Positions 38,341-48,061 are shown, counted from the first letter of the stretch. The stretch: 64,000 nt of DNA from Chryseobacterium luquanense (GCF_026460945.1 NZ_JAOVZV010000005.1:62001-126000), one strand, 5' to 3'. Numbers and translations: made by a program. Notes: a model not told the origin generated them from the letters alone.

Positions 38341-38824
38341 TTTGTTGTTGCTTCAAAAGCCATTCATCATGCTTTTTTCTGAAAATATCATGTTTTCTAT
38401 CCTGATTTCTTTTAGCAGCATCAATAGAATGTGAAGTGTGAATATCTGTATCGTCTTCAGCAAAGTCTGCCAGTTTTTCGTAATAGCAGTGTAATTGATC
38501 CAATTCTTTTTCGGTAAGATCTTCGATGTCAACAATTCGGTTGCTTGCTTTTTCGTTGGCAGCAATTAATTCATTTAATTTTATCTGAATCGCTTTTGAA
38601 TCTTTATTTTGAGATTTCTGGATCAGAAAAACCATTAGAAAAGTAATAATAGTCGTACCGGTATTGATGACCAACTGCCAAGTTTCAGAATAATTAAAAA
38701 CAGGTCCGGAAGCTGCCCAAATCACAACGATAGCAACCGCTCCTATAAAAGCATATGAACTGCCCGTAAATTTCGTCGCCCAATTGGCAAATTTTTCAAA
38801 AACACTTTTATCTGATGTAGACAT
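38327..38824 (-). CDS. Low-affinity iron permease family protein
   Basis: 165 residues with two membrane helices (SSYAFIGAVAIVVIWAASGP and LVINTGTTIITFLMVFLIQ) and a downstream QNKDSKAIQIKLNELI...DIEDLTEKEL, the pattern of the small bacterial family related to fungal Fet4. The family name is a homology label; transport has rarely been shown. The soluble tail is charged and His-rich (DDTDIHTSHS). An upstream leader carries a terminator-like hairpin close to the start codon. Confidence 0.8.
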   Translation of the reverse strand: MSTSDKSVFEKFANWATKFTGSSYAFIGAVAIVVIWAASGPVFNYSETWQLVINTGTTIITFLMVFLIQKSQNKDSKAIQIKLNELIAANEKASNRIVDIEDLTEKELDQLHCYYEKLADFAEDDTDIHTSHSIDAAKRNQDRKHDIFRKKHDEWLLKQQQKKES

Positions 38825-38849
38825 TTTTTTTTAATTAAAATTACAAAAA

Positions 38850-38875
38850 AACACTTACCCATTAAGATAAGTGTT
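38850..38875 (-). terminator. Terminator-like hairpin in the leader of the iron permease gene
   Basis: On the minus strand AACACTTA...TAAGTGTT forms an 8-bp stem followed by seven T, 26 bp before the start codon of the iron permease gene. It would end transcripts before the gene, as an attenuator or as the end of a separate small RNA. Confidence 0.55.
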
Positions 38876-39037
38876 CATAATAACTTTTCATCATCCAGAA
38901 ACTCTATGTCTAAAATAAAAAATATGGTTATTAGTTTTTATTGATTTCTAGACATTTCGTTTCCTTAAATTTTTTCTTTAAAAATCATTTATTAAATTTA
39001 ATCTTTTAAAGATTATCTTATTATGTTTAAGACACTC

Positions 39038-39068
39038 CAAAAATATAGGGATATGGTAAAAATACCAA
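39038..39068 (-). promoter_or_regulatory. Candidate promoter for the leader of the iron permease gene
   Basis: On the minus strand TTG (39066-39068), 20 bp, TATTTTTG (39038-39045) fits the Bacteroidetes consensus. Predicted start near 39033 gives a leader of about 210 nt. Confidence 0.55.
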
Positions 39069-39158
39069 AAATTAGGGGTGGACAAAAAGGTGGACATTTT
39101 AAAATAAACTAATTATCAAAAACTTACACTTAAAAACAGTCTTGAATATTGAAAATCT

Positions 39159-40895
39159 ATGGTAAAATTTTTATTATTTTTAATCCTCATTTTCTTTAAT
39201 GCATTTTTTAGTGCACAGATTTTCTTTACATCAAATCATTCTTCTTCTGATAAAAAAATAATTGATGACATTGCACATCAATATCCTGACTTTAAAAATA
39301 AAACGACAAAAGATTTCACCGATTTTATTGATGAATACACCCGAAAAAATTCTTTAAAAAACCAAAAAGTAAAAGAGATTGTCATTAATGTTTTTTCAGC
39401 ATTAAAAACCGCAGAAAAAATAGATCAACTCAACTTCACTACCAATCGTCTTTTTGAAAAAGCGATTGCAGATGCTCGAGCTGAAAAAAGAATTGACCTT
39501 GAAATTTGGGCATCACTGCATTACGCATTCTATTTTTATACTTATCGGAAGTATGAAAAGTCATTTCCTCTTTTTATGTTTTGCATTGAAAATTTAGACA
39601 AAACTGAAGATGAAGATGTCATTCAAATAAGTGAAACCTATAAAAAGATTGCCTATTTTCTTACAACAACCGACGAATTTTCAAAAGCCGAAGAGTATCT
39701 GAAGAAAGCCGAAAAATATGCAGAGCCAAACAGCAGCGAATTGGCAAGTATTCTTAATACTCTAGGACATTGCAGCGCAAAGACGAATAAATTATCAGAA
39801 GCGAAAAATTATTTCGAAAAGACTTTAAAAATTGCTCAGAAAAGTGGAGATGAAGTTCGGTATGCGAAAGCACTGGGAAGTTTAGCTGAAATCGAACTTA
39901 AAAAGAAAAACTACGACAAAGCGATTTCACTTTTAGAAAAAGACATTGAAATCTCAGAGAAGAATAAAAATAATCAAAATTCAATGTATGCTTTGACGGT
40001 TTTGAGTAAAAGTTATTTTGAAAAAGGCGACATCAAAAATGCTGAAAAATATCTTGAAGAAGCTAAAAATTATTCCCAGTCTAAATCTTATTTCAGGAGT
40101 GCGGAATTTGGTATTAATGAAATGATTTTAAGAATTGCGGAAATTAAAGGTGACAACAAAACAGAACTTCAGACAAGAAGACGACTCGAAAAATTAAAAG
40201 ATTCTCTTAAAGATTATGATGGGAAAGAAACTATTCTAAAAGTCGGTTGGGAATCTCAAAAAAATCAGCTGCAGTTAAAAGTTCAAATGGAACAGGCAAA
40301 GCAGGAGAAAGAATCTTACATGAAAATTGCAGCGATTGTTGTATGTTTTCTGCTTATTTTAATTATTATTTCTGTTATTCGTACGTACCGTCACAAAATG
40401 AAAAGTAAAAAAAGCGAGTATGAGAAAAAAGTTCTGAATCTTTTAATCGATAAAATAAAATCTGAAAATAAGCTAAATACCACTCATAAAACCATTCATT
40501 CATATCAGGTTTATCTTGCAGAAAAAAACAAGCAAATCGAAGTACTCGAAAAAGAGATGGAAAAAATAAAAAACTCATCTTTTTCTGAGCTTGAAGAAAA
40601 ATCAGGTGAGCTGCAAAAGCTGTTGGAATCTCATTTGATGACCGATGAAAACTGGAAGAATTTCAGAAATGCATTTATTCAACGATATCCGTCGCAATAT
40701 AAAGAACTCACAGATCAATATCCTGATTTAACCGATTCTAATATGCGAATCATTATTCTGACTAAACTGAGTATGAATAACACTGAAATATCGCGTCTTT
40801 TGGGCGTTACTTTAGATGCGGTAAAAAAAGCGAAACATCGTCTCCGTAAAAAGTATGAAAATGATTGTGGAAGTCTTTTTGAGCAGATTTTATAA
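39159..40895 (+). CDS. Membrane-anchored TPR regulator with C-terminal helix-turn-helix
   Basis: 578 residues. A signal peptide (FLLFLILIFFNAFFSAQ) leads a periplasmic array of TPRs (about 100-330, for example AEEYLKKAEKYAEP and AKNYFEKTLKIAQKSGD), followed by a membrane helix (IAAIVVCFLLILIIISVI, about 390-410), a long coiled coil and a LuxR-like helix-turn-helix at the end (IIILTKLSMNNTEISRLLGV, AVKKAKHRLRKKY). This is a one-piece transmembrane regulator layout common in Bacteroidetes. Target unknown; a direct repeat upstream could be an operator. Confidence 0.8.
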   Translation: MVKFLLFLILIFFNAFFSAQIFFTSNHSSSDKKIIDDIAHQYPDFKNKTTKDFTDFIDEYTRKNSLKNQKVKEIVINVFSALKTAEKIDQLNFTTNRLFEKAIADARAEKRIDLEIWASLHYAFYFYTYRKYEKSFPLFMFCIENLDKTEDEDVIQISETYKKIAYFLTTTDEFSKAEEYLKKAEKYAEPNSSELASILNTLGHCSAKTNKLSEAKNYFEKTLKIAQKSGDEVRYAKALGSLAEIELKKKNYDKAISLLEKDIEISEKNKNNQNSMYALTVLSKSYFEKGDIKNAEKYLEEAKNYSQSKSYFRSAEFGINEMILRIAEIKGDNKTELQTRRRLEKLKDSLKDYDGKETILKVGWESQKNQLQLKVQMEQAKQEKESYMKIAAIVVCFLLILIIISVIRTYRHKMKSKKSEYEKKVLNLLIDKIKSENKLNTTHKTIHSYQVYLAEKNKQIEVLEKEMEKIKNSSFSELEEKSGELQKLLESHLMTDENWKNFRNAFIQRYPSQYKELTDQYPDLTDSNMRIIILTKLSMNNTEISRLLGVTLDAVKKAKHRLRKKYENDCGSLFEQIL

Positions 40896-40904
40896 TATTA
40901 TTTA

Positions 40905-41100
40905 ATGGGATTTTAAGGCTTTATCAATATCAATGGGATTGTTTTCCTTGAGCATCATTTTTCTTCTTTCATCAGACATTCCTTGTTTGGTCTCAAACTT
41001 TTTATCTGTACTCCTATTACATAAAATGTGTTTTCGGAATTGGTATTAGACTTAAATGATTCTGCAATATTCTGCAAAGAATTGTTATAAATTTCTAATT
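40905..41100 (-). pseudogene. Remnant of a small gene, frameshifted and headless
   Basis: Two overlapping minus-strand frames look coding: KQLEIYNNSLQNIAESFKS upstream and, in another frame, KFETKQGMSDERRKMML...KALKSH before the stop at 40905-40907. Neither has an ATG at its head, and joining them needs a frameshift near 41000. Composition is protein-like (Lys, Glu, Met), unlike the AT-rich surroundings. Parent gene unknown. Confidence 0.4.
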
Positions 41101-41223
41101 GCTTTTAGCAATGATTTTTTAGAGAAAGAAATCGTTTTTTTTCATTTCTAAATTTTAATTAAATTTATCAATACTATCTGAATTAACCGGAATTGTATTT
41201 TAATTAATTCAATTAAAATAAAA

Positions 41224-41251
41224 AAATCCCCAATCTTTCGAAAGGGGATTT
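41224..41251 (-). terminator. Terminator of the str operon
   Basis: AAATCCCC/GGGGATTT stem with a 12-nt loop, followed on the minus strand by seven T, 32 bp after the rpsJ stop. Confidence 0.85.
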
Positions 41252-41283
41252 ATATTAAGATGATAAGCCAAAAGGCTCAATTA

Positions 41284-41589
41284 TCACACTTTAATTTCTA
41301 CGTCAACTCCTGAAGGAAGTTCTAATTTCATTAGAGCATCTACAGTTTTAGAAGAAGAAGAGTAGATATCCATCAATCTCTTGTGAGCTGACAATTGGAA
41401 CTGCTCTCTTGCTTTCTTGTTTACGTGCGGAGATCTTAGTACTGTAAAGATTCTCTTGTTCGTAGGCAATGGAATTGGTCCGTTTACAACAGCACCAGTA
41501 GCCTTTACCGTTTTTACGATCTTCTCAGCAGACTTGTCCACCAAGTTGTAATCGTAAGATTTTAGTTTTATTCTGATTCTTTGTGACAT
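41284..41589 (-). CDS. rpsJ: 30S ribosomal protein S10
   Basis: 101 residues; part of the 30S head and also a transcription antitermination factor (NusE). Typical text is [39 protein letters not shown] and the end [11 protein letters not shown]. It closes the str operon, 17 bp after fusA, and is separated here from rplC, its usual next neighbour. Confidence 0.98.
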   Translation of the reverse strand: MSQRIRIKLKSYDYNLVDKSAEKIVKTVKATGAVVNGPIPLPTNKRIFTVLRSPHVNKKAREQFQLSAHKRLMDIYSSSSKTVDALMKLELPSGVDVEIKV

Positions 41590-41606
41590 TTCTTTGATTT
41601 AAAAAA

Positions 41607-43724
41607 TTAACCTTTTGCTTTAGCAATGATATCTTCAGCAACGTTTTGAGGAGTAGCCTGGTACTTCTCTAATTCCATAGAAGAAGTAGCTCTTCCTGAT
41701 GAAAGTGTTCTTAGAGTCGTAACATATCCGAACATTTCAGATAATGGAACTGAACCTTTGATTACAACGGCACCGTTCTTTTCTTCCTGTCCACTGATCG
41801 TACCTCTTCTCTTGTTAAGGTCACCAATGATGTTACCCATATACTCTTCTGGAGTTACAACCTCCAATTTCATAATAGGCTCCATAATTACTGGCTTAGC
41901 AGCACGTCCCGCTTCTTTAAATCCTAATTTTGCAGCCAATTCAAAAGAAAGTGCATCAGAATCCACCGCGTGGAAAGATCCGTCTTTAAGAGTAACTTTA
42001 ATACCTTCAACTTCGAAACCAGCCAAAGGACCGTTTTTCATTGCCGCTTTAAAGCCTTTTTCAATGGCAGGAACAAATTCTCTAGGAACGTTACCACCTT
42101 TGATCTCATTGATGAATTCTAAACCAATTTTACCTTCATCAGCTGGTCCAAGATCGAATACGATATCCGCAAATTTACCTTTACCACCAGATTGTTTTTT
42201 GTAAACTTCTCTATGGCTGGCAACTTTTGTAAGATTTTCTTTGTACTCTACTTGAGGCTGTCCTTGGTTAACTTCAACTTTGAATTCTCTCTTCATACGG
42301 TCAACAATGATATCCAAGTGAAGCTCACCCATACCAGAAATGATCGTTTGTCCAGAAGCTTCGTCAGTTCTCACTGTGAAAGTAGGATCCTCTTCAGCCA
42401 ATTTAGCTAGAGCGTTACCCATTTTATCTTGGTCAGCTTTAGTTTTAGGCTCAACAGCGATACCAATTACCGGATCAGGGAAAACCATCGATTCTAGAAC
42501 GATTGGGTTTTTCTCGTCACACATTGTATCACCAGTTTTGATAGATTTGAAACCTACCGCTGCACCAATATCTCCTGCTTCAATATATTCTACAGGATTT
42601 TGCTTGTTAGCGTGCATCTGATAGATTCTAGAGATTCTTTCTTTATCTCCTGAACGTGTGTTCAAGATGTAAGAACCTGCATCTAGTCTTCCAGAGTATG
42701 CTCTGAAGAATGCCAATCTTCCTACGAAAGGATCGGTAGCAATCTTGAATGCCAAAGCCGCGAAAGGCTCTTTTACGTCTGGTTTTCTTGTGATCTCAGC
42801 GTCAGTTCTTGGGTCAGTACCTTTGATATCATCTTTATCCAATGGAGAAGGCAAATATTTACATACTGCATCCAACATAAACTGTACTCCTTTATTTTTG
42901 AATGAAGAACCACAAGTCATCGGGATAATAGAAAGATCGATAGTCGCTTTTCTCAAAGCTTCGTTGATCTCATCTTCAGAGATAGAATCTGGATCTTCGA
43001 AGAATTTCTCCATCAAAGTATCATCGTAGTCAGCCACAGCTTCTACTAGTTTCTCTCTGTATTCCAGAACTTCAGCTTTCATATCCTCAGGAATTGGAAC
43101 TACCTCGAAAGTAGCACCTTGTCCTGCCTCATCCCAGATGATCGCCCTGTTTTTGATCAAGTCAACAACACCTTTGAAATCTTCTTCAGCACCGATTGGC
43201 AAAACGATTGGAACTGCGTTTGATCCCAACATTGTCTTAACCTGGTTTACCACGTTAAGGAAGTCAGCACCTTGACGGTCCATTTTGTTTACGAATCCCA
43301 TTCTTGCAACTTTGTAGTTGTCAGCAAGTCTCCAGTTTGTTTCAGACTGAGGCTCTACTCCATCTACTGCAGAGAAAAGAAAAACCAATCCATCCAATAC
43401 TCTCAAAGATCTGTTAACCTCTACTGTGAAGTCAACGTGTCCTGGTGTATCGATGATGTTGAAGTGGTAAGGTTTAGTATCAGCTAATGGCTTACCTTGG
43501 TCTGTTGGGAAATTCCAAGAACAAGTAGTTGCAGCAGAAGTAATTGTAATACCTCTTTCCGCTTCCTGCTCCATCCAGTCCATTGTAGAAGCACCATCGT
43601 GAACCTCACCAATTTTATGGTTTACACCTGTATAGAATAAGATTCTTTCTGTAGTGGTAGTTTTACCGGCATCAATGTGCGCAGCAATACCAATATTTCT
43701 TGTAAATTTAAGATCTCTACTCAT
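41607..43724 (-). CDS. fusA: Elongation factor G
   Basis: 705 residues, standard length. It is the GTPase of ribosomal translocation. G1 ([16 protein letters not shown]), switch I ([12 protein letters not shown]), G3 ([12 protein letters not shown]) and G4 ([10 protein letters not shown]) are intact, followed by domains II to V with [19 protein letters not shown] and [14 protein letters not shown]. 6 bp after rpsG. Confidence 0.98.
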   Translation of the reverse strand: MSRDLKFTRNIGIAAHIDAGKTTTTERILFYTGVNHKIGEVHDGASTMDWMEQEAERGITITSAATTCSWNFPTDQGKPLADTKPYHFNIIDTPGHVDFTVEVNRSLRVLDGLVFLFSAVDGVEPQSETNWRLADNYKVARMGFVNKMDRQGADFLNVVNQVKTMLGSNAVPIVLPIGAEEDFKGVVDLIKNRAIIWDEAGQGATFEVVPIPEDMKAEVLEYREKLVEAVADYDDTLMEKFFEDPDSISEDEINEALRKATIDLSIIPMTCGSSFKNKGVQFMLDAVCKYLPSPLDKDDIKGTDPRTDAEITRKPDVKEPFAALAFKIATDPFVGRLAFFRAYSGRLDAGSYILNTRSGDKERISRIYQMHANKQNPVEYIEAGDIGAAVGFKSIKTGDTMCDEKNPIVLESMVFPDPVIGIAVEPKTKADQDKMGNALAKLAEEDPTFTVRTDEASGQTIISGMGELHLDIIVDRMKREFKVEVNQGQPQVEYKENLTKVASHREVYKKQSGGKGKFADIVFDLGPADEGKIGLEFINEIKGGNVPREFVPAIEKGFKAAMKNGPLAGFEVEGIKVTLKDGSFHAVDSDALSFELAAKLGFKEAGRAAKPVIMEPIMKLEVVTPEEYMGNIIGDLNKRRGTISGQEEKNGAVVIKGSVPLSEMFGYVTTLRTLSSGRATSSMELEKYQATPQNVAEDIIAKAKG

Positions 43725-43730
43725 TTCTAA

Positions 43731-44207
43731 TTAGAATTTAAAGTGTGAGAAAGCTTTGTTAGCTTCCGCCATTTTGTGAGTATCAGATTTTTTCTTGTAA
43801 GCAGCACCTTCTTCTCTTGAAGCAGCTACCACTTCGTTAGCCAATTTCAAAGCCATTGACTTATCATTTCTCTTTTTAGAGTAAAGGATTAACCATTTCA
43901 TTGCCATAGAAATTTTTCTGTCAGCTCTGATTGGCATAGGAATCTGGAAGTTAGCTCCACCTACTCTTCTAGAACGTACTTCTACGTGAGGCATAACGTT
44001 TGTCAATGCATCTTTCCAGATTTCAAGGGCAGTCTTTTCAGTTTCACCTTTTTTAGTTTCTACGATCTCTAAAGCATCATAGAATATTTTGAATGCGATT
44101 GACTTCTTACCGTCAAGCATCAAGTTGTTTACGAATCTAGTTACCAATTGATCATTAAACTTTGGATCTGGTAACAACGGTCTTTTTTTCGCTTTTGTCT
44201 TTCTCAT
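43731..44207 (-). CDS. rpsG: 30S ribosomal protein S7
   Basis: 158 residues; nucleates the 30S head. It starts [19 protein letters not shown] and shows [19 protein letters not shown]. 23 bp after rpsL. Confidence 0.98.
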   Translation of the reverse strand: MRKTKAKKRPLLPDPKFNDQLVTRFVNNLMLDGKKSIAFKIFYDALEIVETKKGETEKTALEIWKDALTNVMPHVEVRSRRVGGANFQIPMPIRADRKISMAMKWLILYSKKRNDKSMALKLANEVVAASREEGAAYKKKSDTHKMAEANKAFSHFKF

Positions 44208-44230
44208 TGTTTCTGTACCTTATTTAATGA

Positions 44231-44644
44231 TTATTTTTTCTTTCCTTTAGCCGGTGCAGCTGCAGCTTGACCTGGCTTAGGTCTCTTAGCTCCGTACTTA
44301 GATCTTCTTTGAGTTCTTCCGCTTACTCCAGCAGTATCCAACGCACCTCTTACGATGTGGTATCTTACTCCTGGTAAATCTTTTACTCTCCCCCCGCGTA
44401 CCAATACTATCGAGTGCTCTTGAAGATTATGTCCTTCACCTGGGATATAGGCGTTAACTTCTTTACCGTTTGAAAGTCTTACCCTTGCAACTTTTCTAAG
44501 TGCAGAGTTAGGTTTCTTAGGTGTGGTAGTATATACTCTCGTACATACACCTCGTCTTTGTGGACAAGAATCAAGTGCAGCCGATTTACTCTTCTTGGTA
44601 AGTGCGACTCTTCCTTTTCTAACTAATTGTTGAATAGTAGGCAT
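44231..44644 (-). CDS. rpsL: 30S ribosomal protein S12
   Basis: 137 residues; decoding-site protein. Both lysines whose changes give streptomycin resistance are wild type (in [13 protein letters not shown] and in [12 protein letters not shown]). The tail is Ala/Lys-rich ([15 protein letters not shown]). First gene of the str operon with a predicted leader of about 19 nt. Confidence 0.98.
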   Translation of the reverse strand: MPTIQQLVRKGRVALTKKSKSAALDSCPQRRGVCTRVYTTTPKKPNSALRKVARVRLSNGKEVNAYIPGEGHNLQEHSIVLVRGGRVKDLPGVRYHIVRGALDTAGVSGRTQRRSKYGAKRPKPGQAAAAPAKGKKK

Positions 44645-44667
44645 TTAATTGCTTTTATTTTAGGGTG

Positions 44668-44697
44668 CAAAAGTAGTAATAATTTTTTAATTGACAA
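44668..44697 (-). promoter_or_regulatory. rpsL: Promoter of the str operon
   Basis: On the minus strand TTG (44695-44697), 19 bp, TACTTTTG (44668-44675) is a full match to TTG-N19-TAnnTTTG, with the predicted start about 19 nt upstream of rpsL. Confidence 0.8.
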
Positions 44698-44778
44698 GTA
44701 GTTGCAAATAAATAATTTACATTCTTAAAAATTAATTAACAGAAACTTACGTTGCAGTTTCATGATGATCTAATGATA

Positions 44779-46155
44779 TTATCGTGCAGAAAAATTTATT
44801 TCTGAAGTATATAAAACTTTTGACTTATCTTTTATAGTGTCCTGCATCAGCCATTTTATTTTGGGATTTAAAGTTCCAATGATATTTTCTTTGATGCTTC
44901 CTATTTGCTTATTGGTGTGGATATAATTGAAAGATTTATTAATAACAGGAATATGATAGTTTGTTGTTGTAACCTTATTTTTTTCGTCATTAAACAAATA
45001 CTTCTTACCAACAAAACTTAACATTTGCGGCTCGATTTTATTTTTATTTTTCAGGAAATTACTCGGATCTTTTAAATTATAAACCGTAAGAAAAACAAAA
45101 AAGAAACATCCAATTCTCCACATCAATTTATCAGATATAGAATATTTAAAATATAAAATAAGAAATGAGAAAAAGATTGCAAAATTTGCGGCGGCCAACA
45201 TCCTCACATTCATCTCCTCTATCTGTTGATACCAACCGGATGCAAATAAAGCTATGGAATATATCAATGTTGTAGTCCACAAAAATATATGGAAATAATA
45301 GTTTGAATCATTTTTAGCCTTTTTAAAAAATTTCAACATATAAATAAATAGACAAACATCTAATAATAATAAAAAAAACTGAAATCCTATACTTAAAAAA
45401 CTATTAGACGCCGGTTTTATACCAATAAAAGGATCCGTCACATTTGTTACGCCCAAAATACTTCTTAATATAAATATTGAAGTTCTTCCCACCGGACCGC
45501 CACGCAAATTTTCACCTGTAAAACTTCCGAAATGCAAATAATTAAACAGCAAATATGAGCCAATTCCCAATCCAGATAAAAGAACAAACAACACAAAAGG
45601 TTTAAAATACAGTTTGTTTTTCAGTTTAAAAAACATCAAGAAAAAGAAAACCAATATTGATGCATATATATAGATACCGGAATATCGTACTAAAAACATA
45701 CAGATTAACATTACAGAAGCATAAATTGCATTTTTATAATCTTTTTTTTCTTCAGAAAACAATTGATGCAAAAAGTAGAAAAGAAAATATAAGAAGAAAA
45801 TAAAAGGTTCTTCAGACATCGCTTGGGTGAAGACAAAAAAGCAGGTTTTTCCTGTAAATAATAAGACAGTTTCTCTGAAATAAAACTTTTTAAAATATGA
45901 AAAGCTTAAAATAGTGATCATAAAAAGCAGACTCAAAATTCTGGCTGTCCAAAACCAATCGCTTACAAGATTATAAATCATTCTCAACATCACAGGATAA
46001 CCCAAAGGAAAAAGATTGGTTTCAGGATGCGGCAAATCAACAGCAATTCCAAAATAAGAAAGACTGTCTGCTCCAATTCCGCCATTTGAAAAGAAAAAAG
46101 GCTGTAGAAAATAGATGATTACTATTAAGACCGCTAAAACTTTGTACTTAAACAT
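44779..46155 (-). CDS. Multi-pass membrane protein, GT-C glycosyltransferase-like
   Basis: 458 residues with about ten membrane helices. A short extracytoplasmic loop after the first helix reads GGIGADSLSYFGIA with acidic residues, and TQAMSEEPFIFFLYFLFYF follows in a later helix, a layout like GT-C glycosyltransferases (ArnT/PMT type) that use polyprenyl-linked sugars. The C-terminal 90 residues are soluble. The substrate cannot be told. A single gene between the str operon and the divergent dps gene. Confidence 0.6.
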   Translation of the reverse strand: MFKYKVLAVLIVIIYFLQPFFFSNGGIGADSLSYFGIAVDLPHPETNLFPLGYPVMLRMIYNLVSDWFWTARILSLLFMITILSFSYFKKFYFRETVLLFTGKTCFFVFTQAMSEEPFIFFLYFLFYFLHQLFSEEKKDYKNAIYASVMLICMFLVRYSGIYIYASILVFFFLMFFKLKNKLYFKPFVLFVLLSGLGIGSYLLFNYLHFGSFTGENLRGGPVGRTSIFILRSILGVTNVTDPFIGIKPASNSFLSIGFQFFLLLLDVCLFIYMLKFFKKAKNDSNYYFHIFLWTTTLIYSIALFASGWYQQIEEMNVRMLAAANFAIFFSFLILYFKYSISDKLMWRIGCFFFVFLTVYNLKDPSNFLKNKNKIEPQMLSFVGKKYLFNDEKNKVTTTNYHIPVINKSFNYIHTNKQIGSIKENIIGTLNPKIKWLMQDTIKDKSKVLYTSEINFSAR

Positions 46156-46273
46156 TGCTTATACTATATTTTTTCACAATAATAAGAAATCTTATTCAGA
46201 CAAATTTTAAAAACTTACTATAGCCAACTTCTATCACAATAATAAGTCTTATGGCACAATATTTCCTCTAAAA

Positions 46274-46768
46274 ATGCAAATAAATAAACTTATGAAAAAT
46301 GCCAACATTATCGGTCTTGAAGAAGCAGACTGCAAAAACATTTCTGAAAAACTAAATCTGCTATTAGCCAACTACTCCGTTTTTTATCAAAACACAAGAG
46401 GTTCACACTGGAATATTAAAGGAGACCAGTTTTTCACACTACATCCAAAATTTGAAGAACTTTACAACAGTTTAGTTTTAAAAATTGACGAAATTGCTGA
46501 AAGAATTCTTACTCTTGGAGCCACTCCGGCTCATAATTACTCAGATTATTTAACAGTTTCCACAATTAAGGAAAGCAAAGAGGTAAGCGACGGAAATAAA
46601 AGCGTCGAAATTATTCTAAATTCTTTTAAAATTGTTATCGATTTACAAAGAGAGCTTTTAGACATCACGGAAAAAGCTGGAGACGAGGGAACAAATTCTC
46701 AGATGAGCGACTACATTACCGAACAGGAAAAAGAAGTTTGGATGTATAATTCTTATTTAGGAAAGTAA
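46274..46768 (+). CDS. dps: Dps family DNA-binding/ferritin-like protein
   Basis: 164 residues, or 158 if translation starts at the second Met (MKNANIIGL). Dps forms a 12-mer that stores iron and shields DNA from oxidants. The ferroxidase site is visible: His in NTRGSHWNIKGDQFF and the acidic helix LVLKIDEIAERILTLG. No long basic N-terminal tail is present. A terminator follows. Confidence 0.9.
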   Translation: MQINKLMKNANIIGLEEADCKNISEKLNLLLANYSVFYQNTRGSHWNIKGDQFFTLHPKFEELYNSLVLKIDEIAERILTLGATPAHNYSDYLTVSTIKESKEVSDGNKSVEIILNSFKIVIDLQRELLDITEKAGDEGTNSQMSDYITEQEKEVWMYNSYLGK

Positions 46769-46796
46769 AACTGGACAAAAATCGCCTTTATATTAG

Positions 46797-46825
46797 AAAA
46801 ATCGTCTTACATTTAGACGATTTTT
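46797..46825 (+). terminator. Terminator after dps
   Basis: Perfect 10-bp stem AAAAATCGTC/GACGATTTTT with a 9-nt loop and a T-rich tail, 28 bp after the stop. Confidence 0.85.
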
Positions 46826-46838
46826 ATTTTTAAATAAT

Positions 46839-46846
46839 TATATTTG
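46839..46846 (+). promoter_or_regulatory. pncB: Possible -7 element of pncB
   Basis: TATATTTG lies 18 bp before the start codon. The region upstream is the dps terminator and has no TTG at the right distance. Confidence 0.4.
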
Positions 46847-46864
46847 TGTTAAAATTACGCAATC

Positions 46865-48043
46865 ATGCAAAGCATACACTTAAATTCCATCCTTGACAAC
46901 GATTTCTATAAAATCACCATGCAAAATGCGGTGGTAAAATTATTCCCGAGTCAGATTGTAAAATACGAATTTATCAATCGTGGAAAACATCATTTTCCTG
47001 AAGGTTTCGATCAGGCTTTAAAAGAAATTGTCAACAAAATGGCTGAACTGAAACTCACAAAAGATGAGAAAAAGTTTTTAGCTAAAACCTGTCCATATTT
47101 AGATTTACCTTATTTGGATTTTCTTGAAGGTTATCATTACGATCCGTCAGAAGTGAAAATCGTACAAACCGGAAACGAACTTTCCGTTACCGTTGAGGGG
47201 CTTTGGTACAGAACAATTCTTTGGGAAGTTCCGTTACTTGCTTTGATTAGCGAACTACATTACGAAATGAATCACATGGAAAGAGATTCCAACGAAGTCG
47301 TGATGAATAAAACTCTTGAAAAAGCAGATTATCTAAATAAACTTGGCGTTACTTTCGCAGAATTCGGAACCCGAAGAAGACATTCTCACAAAGTACAAAA
47401 TCTTGTAATGGAAGCTTTAACGCAGAAAAAAGATTCTACATTTATTGGAAGCTCCAACGTGCATTTTGCGATGAAATACAATGTAAAACCAATCGGAACA
47501 CACGCTCATGAATGGTTTATGTTTCATGGAGCTGAATTTGGATTTAAAATGGCGAACGAATTAGCCCTTGAACACTGGGTCGATGTCTATCGAGGTGATT
47601 TGGGAGTTGCCCTTTCCGACACTTATACGACGGATGTTTTCTTTCAGCAATTTGACAAAAAATTCGCAAAACTTTTCGATGGAGTTCGTCATGACAGCGG
47701 TGATGCTTTAGAATTTGCAGACAAAACCATTGCACATTATCAACGTCACGGAATTAATCCTTTATTTAAATATATTATTTTCTCTGATGCTTTAAATCTT
47801 GAAAAAGTAGAAGAAATCACCAATTATTGTAAAGGAAAAATAGGAGTTTCTTTCGGAATCGGAACTAACCTGACCAACGATGTCGGTTTGAAGCCAATGA
47901 ATATCGTTATGAAATTAATCGGTGTGCAAGCCACAAACAAAGAATGGATTCCTACCGTAAAACTTTCTGACGAACACGGAAAATACACCGGTGACCCAAA
48001 AATGATCGAATTGGCAAAAGAATTTTTGAGAATTAAAGATTAA
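46865..48043 (+). CDS. pncB: Nicotinate phosphoribosyltransferase
   Basis: 392 residues, the usual size. It converts nicotinate and PRPP to nicotinate mononucleotide in NAD salvage. The N-terminal LDNDFYKITMQNAVVKLFP, EFGTRRRHSHKVQ, SSNVHFAMKY and GTHAHEWFMFHGAEF (with the likely phosphorylated His) are characteristic, followed by FDGVRHDSGD and IIFSDALNLE. Confidence 0.95.
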   Translation: MQSIHLNSILDNDFYKITMQNAVVKLFPSQIVKYEFINRGKHHFPEGFDQALKEIVNKMAELKLTKDEKKFLAKTCPYLDLPYLDFLEGYHYDPSEVKIVQTGNELSVTVEGLWYRTILWEVPLLALISELHYEMNHMERDSNEVVMNKTLEKADYLNKLGVTFAEFGTRRRHSHKVQNLVMEALTQKKDSTFIGSSNVHFAMKYNVKPIGTHAHEWFMFHGAEFGFKMANELALEHWVDVYRGDLGVALSDTYTTDVFFQQFDKKFAKLFDGVRHDSGDALEFADKTIAHYQRHGINPLFKYIIFSDALNLEKVEEITNYCKGKIGVSFGIGTNLTNDVGLKPMNIVMKLIGVQATNKEWIPTVKLSDEHGKYTGDPKMIELAKEFLRIKD

Positions 48044-48061
48044 CTTTCATTTTAAAATCAA

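Larger units (their letters stand above)
38825..39158. other. Structured divergent intergenic region
   Basis: It holds a minus-strand promoter candidate, a long inverted repeat (ATGTCTA at 38906-38912 with TAGACAT at 38949-38955), the terminator-like hairpin at 38850-38875, and a direct repeat GGTGGACA near 39076-39094 on the side of the TPR/HTH regulator gene. Confidence 0.55.
40896..41283. other. Intergenic region with a decayed gene and the str operon terminator
   Basis: Between the TPR/HTH gene and rpsJ. Its left half holds a frameshifted coding remnant on the minus strand; the right end holds the rpsJ terminator. The rest is AT-rich with nothing recognised. Confidence 0.5.

Noticed and set aside
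41758..42204. 148-codon plus-strand frame inside fusA
   Set aside because: Antisense to highly conserved EF-G; long frame results from codon bias.
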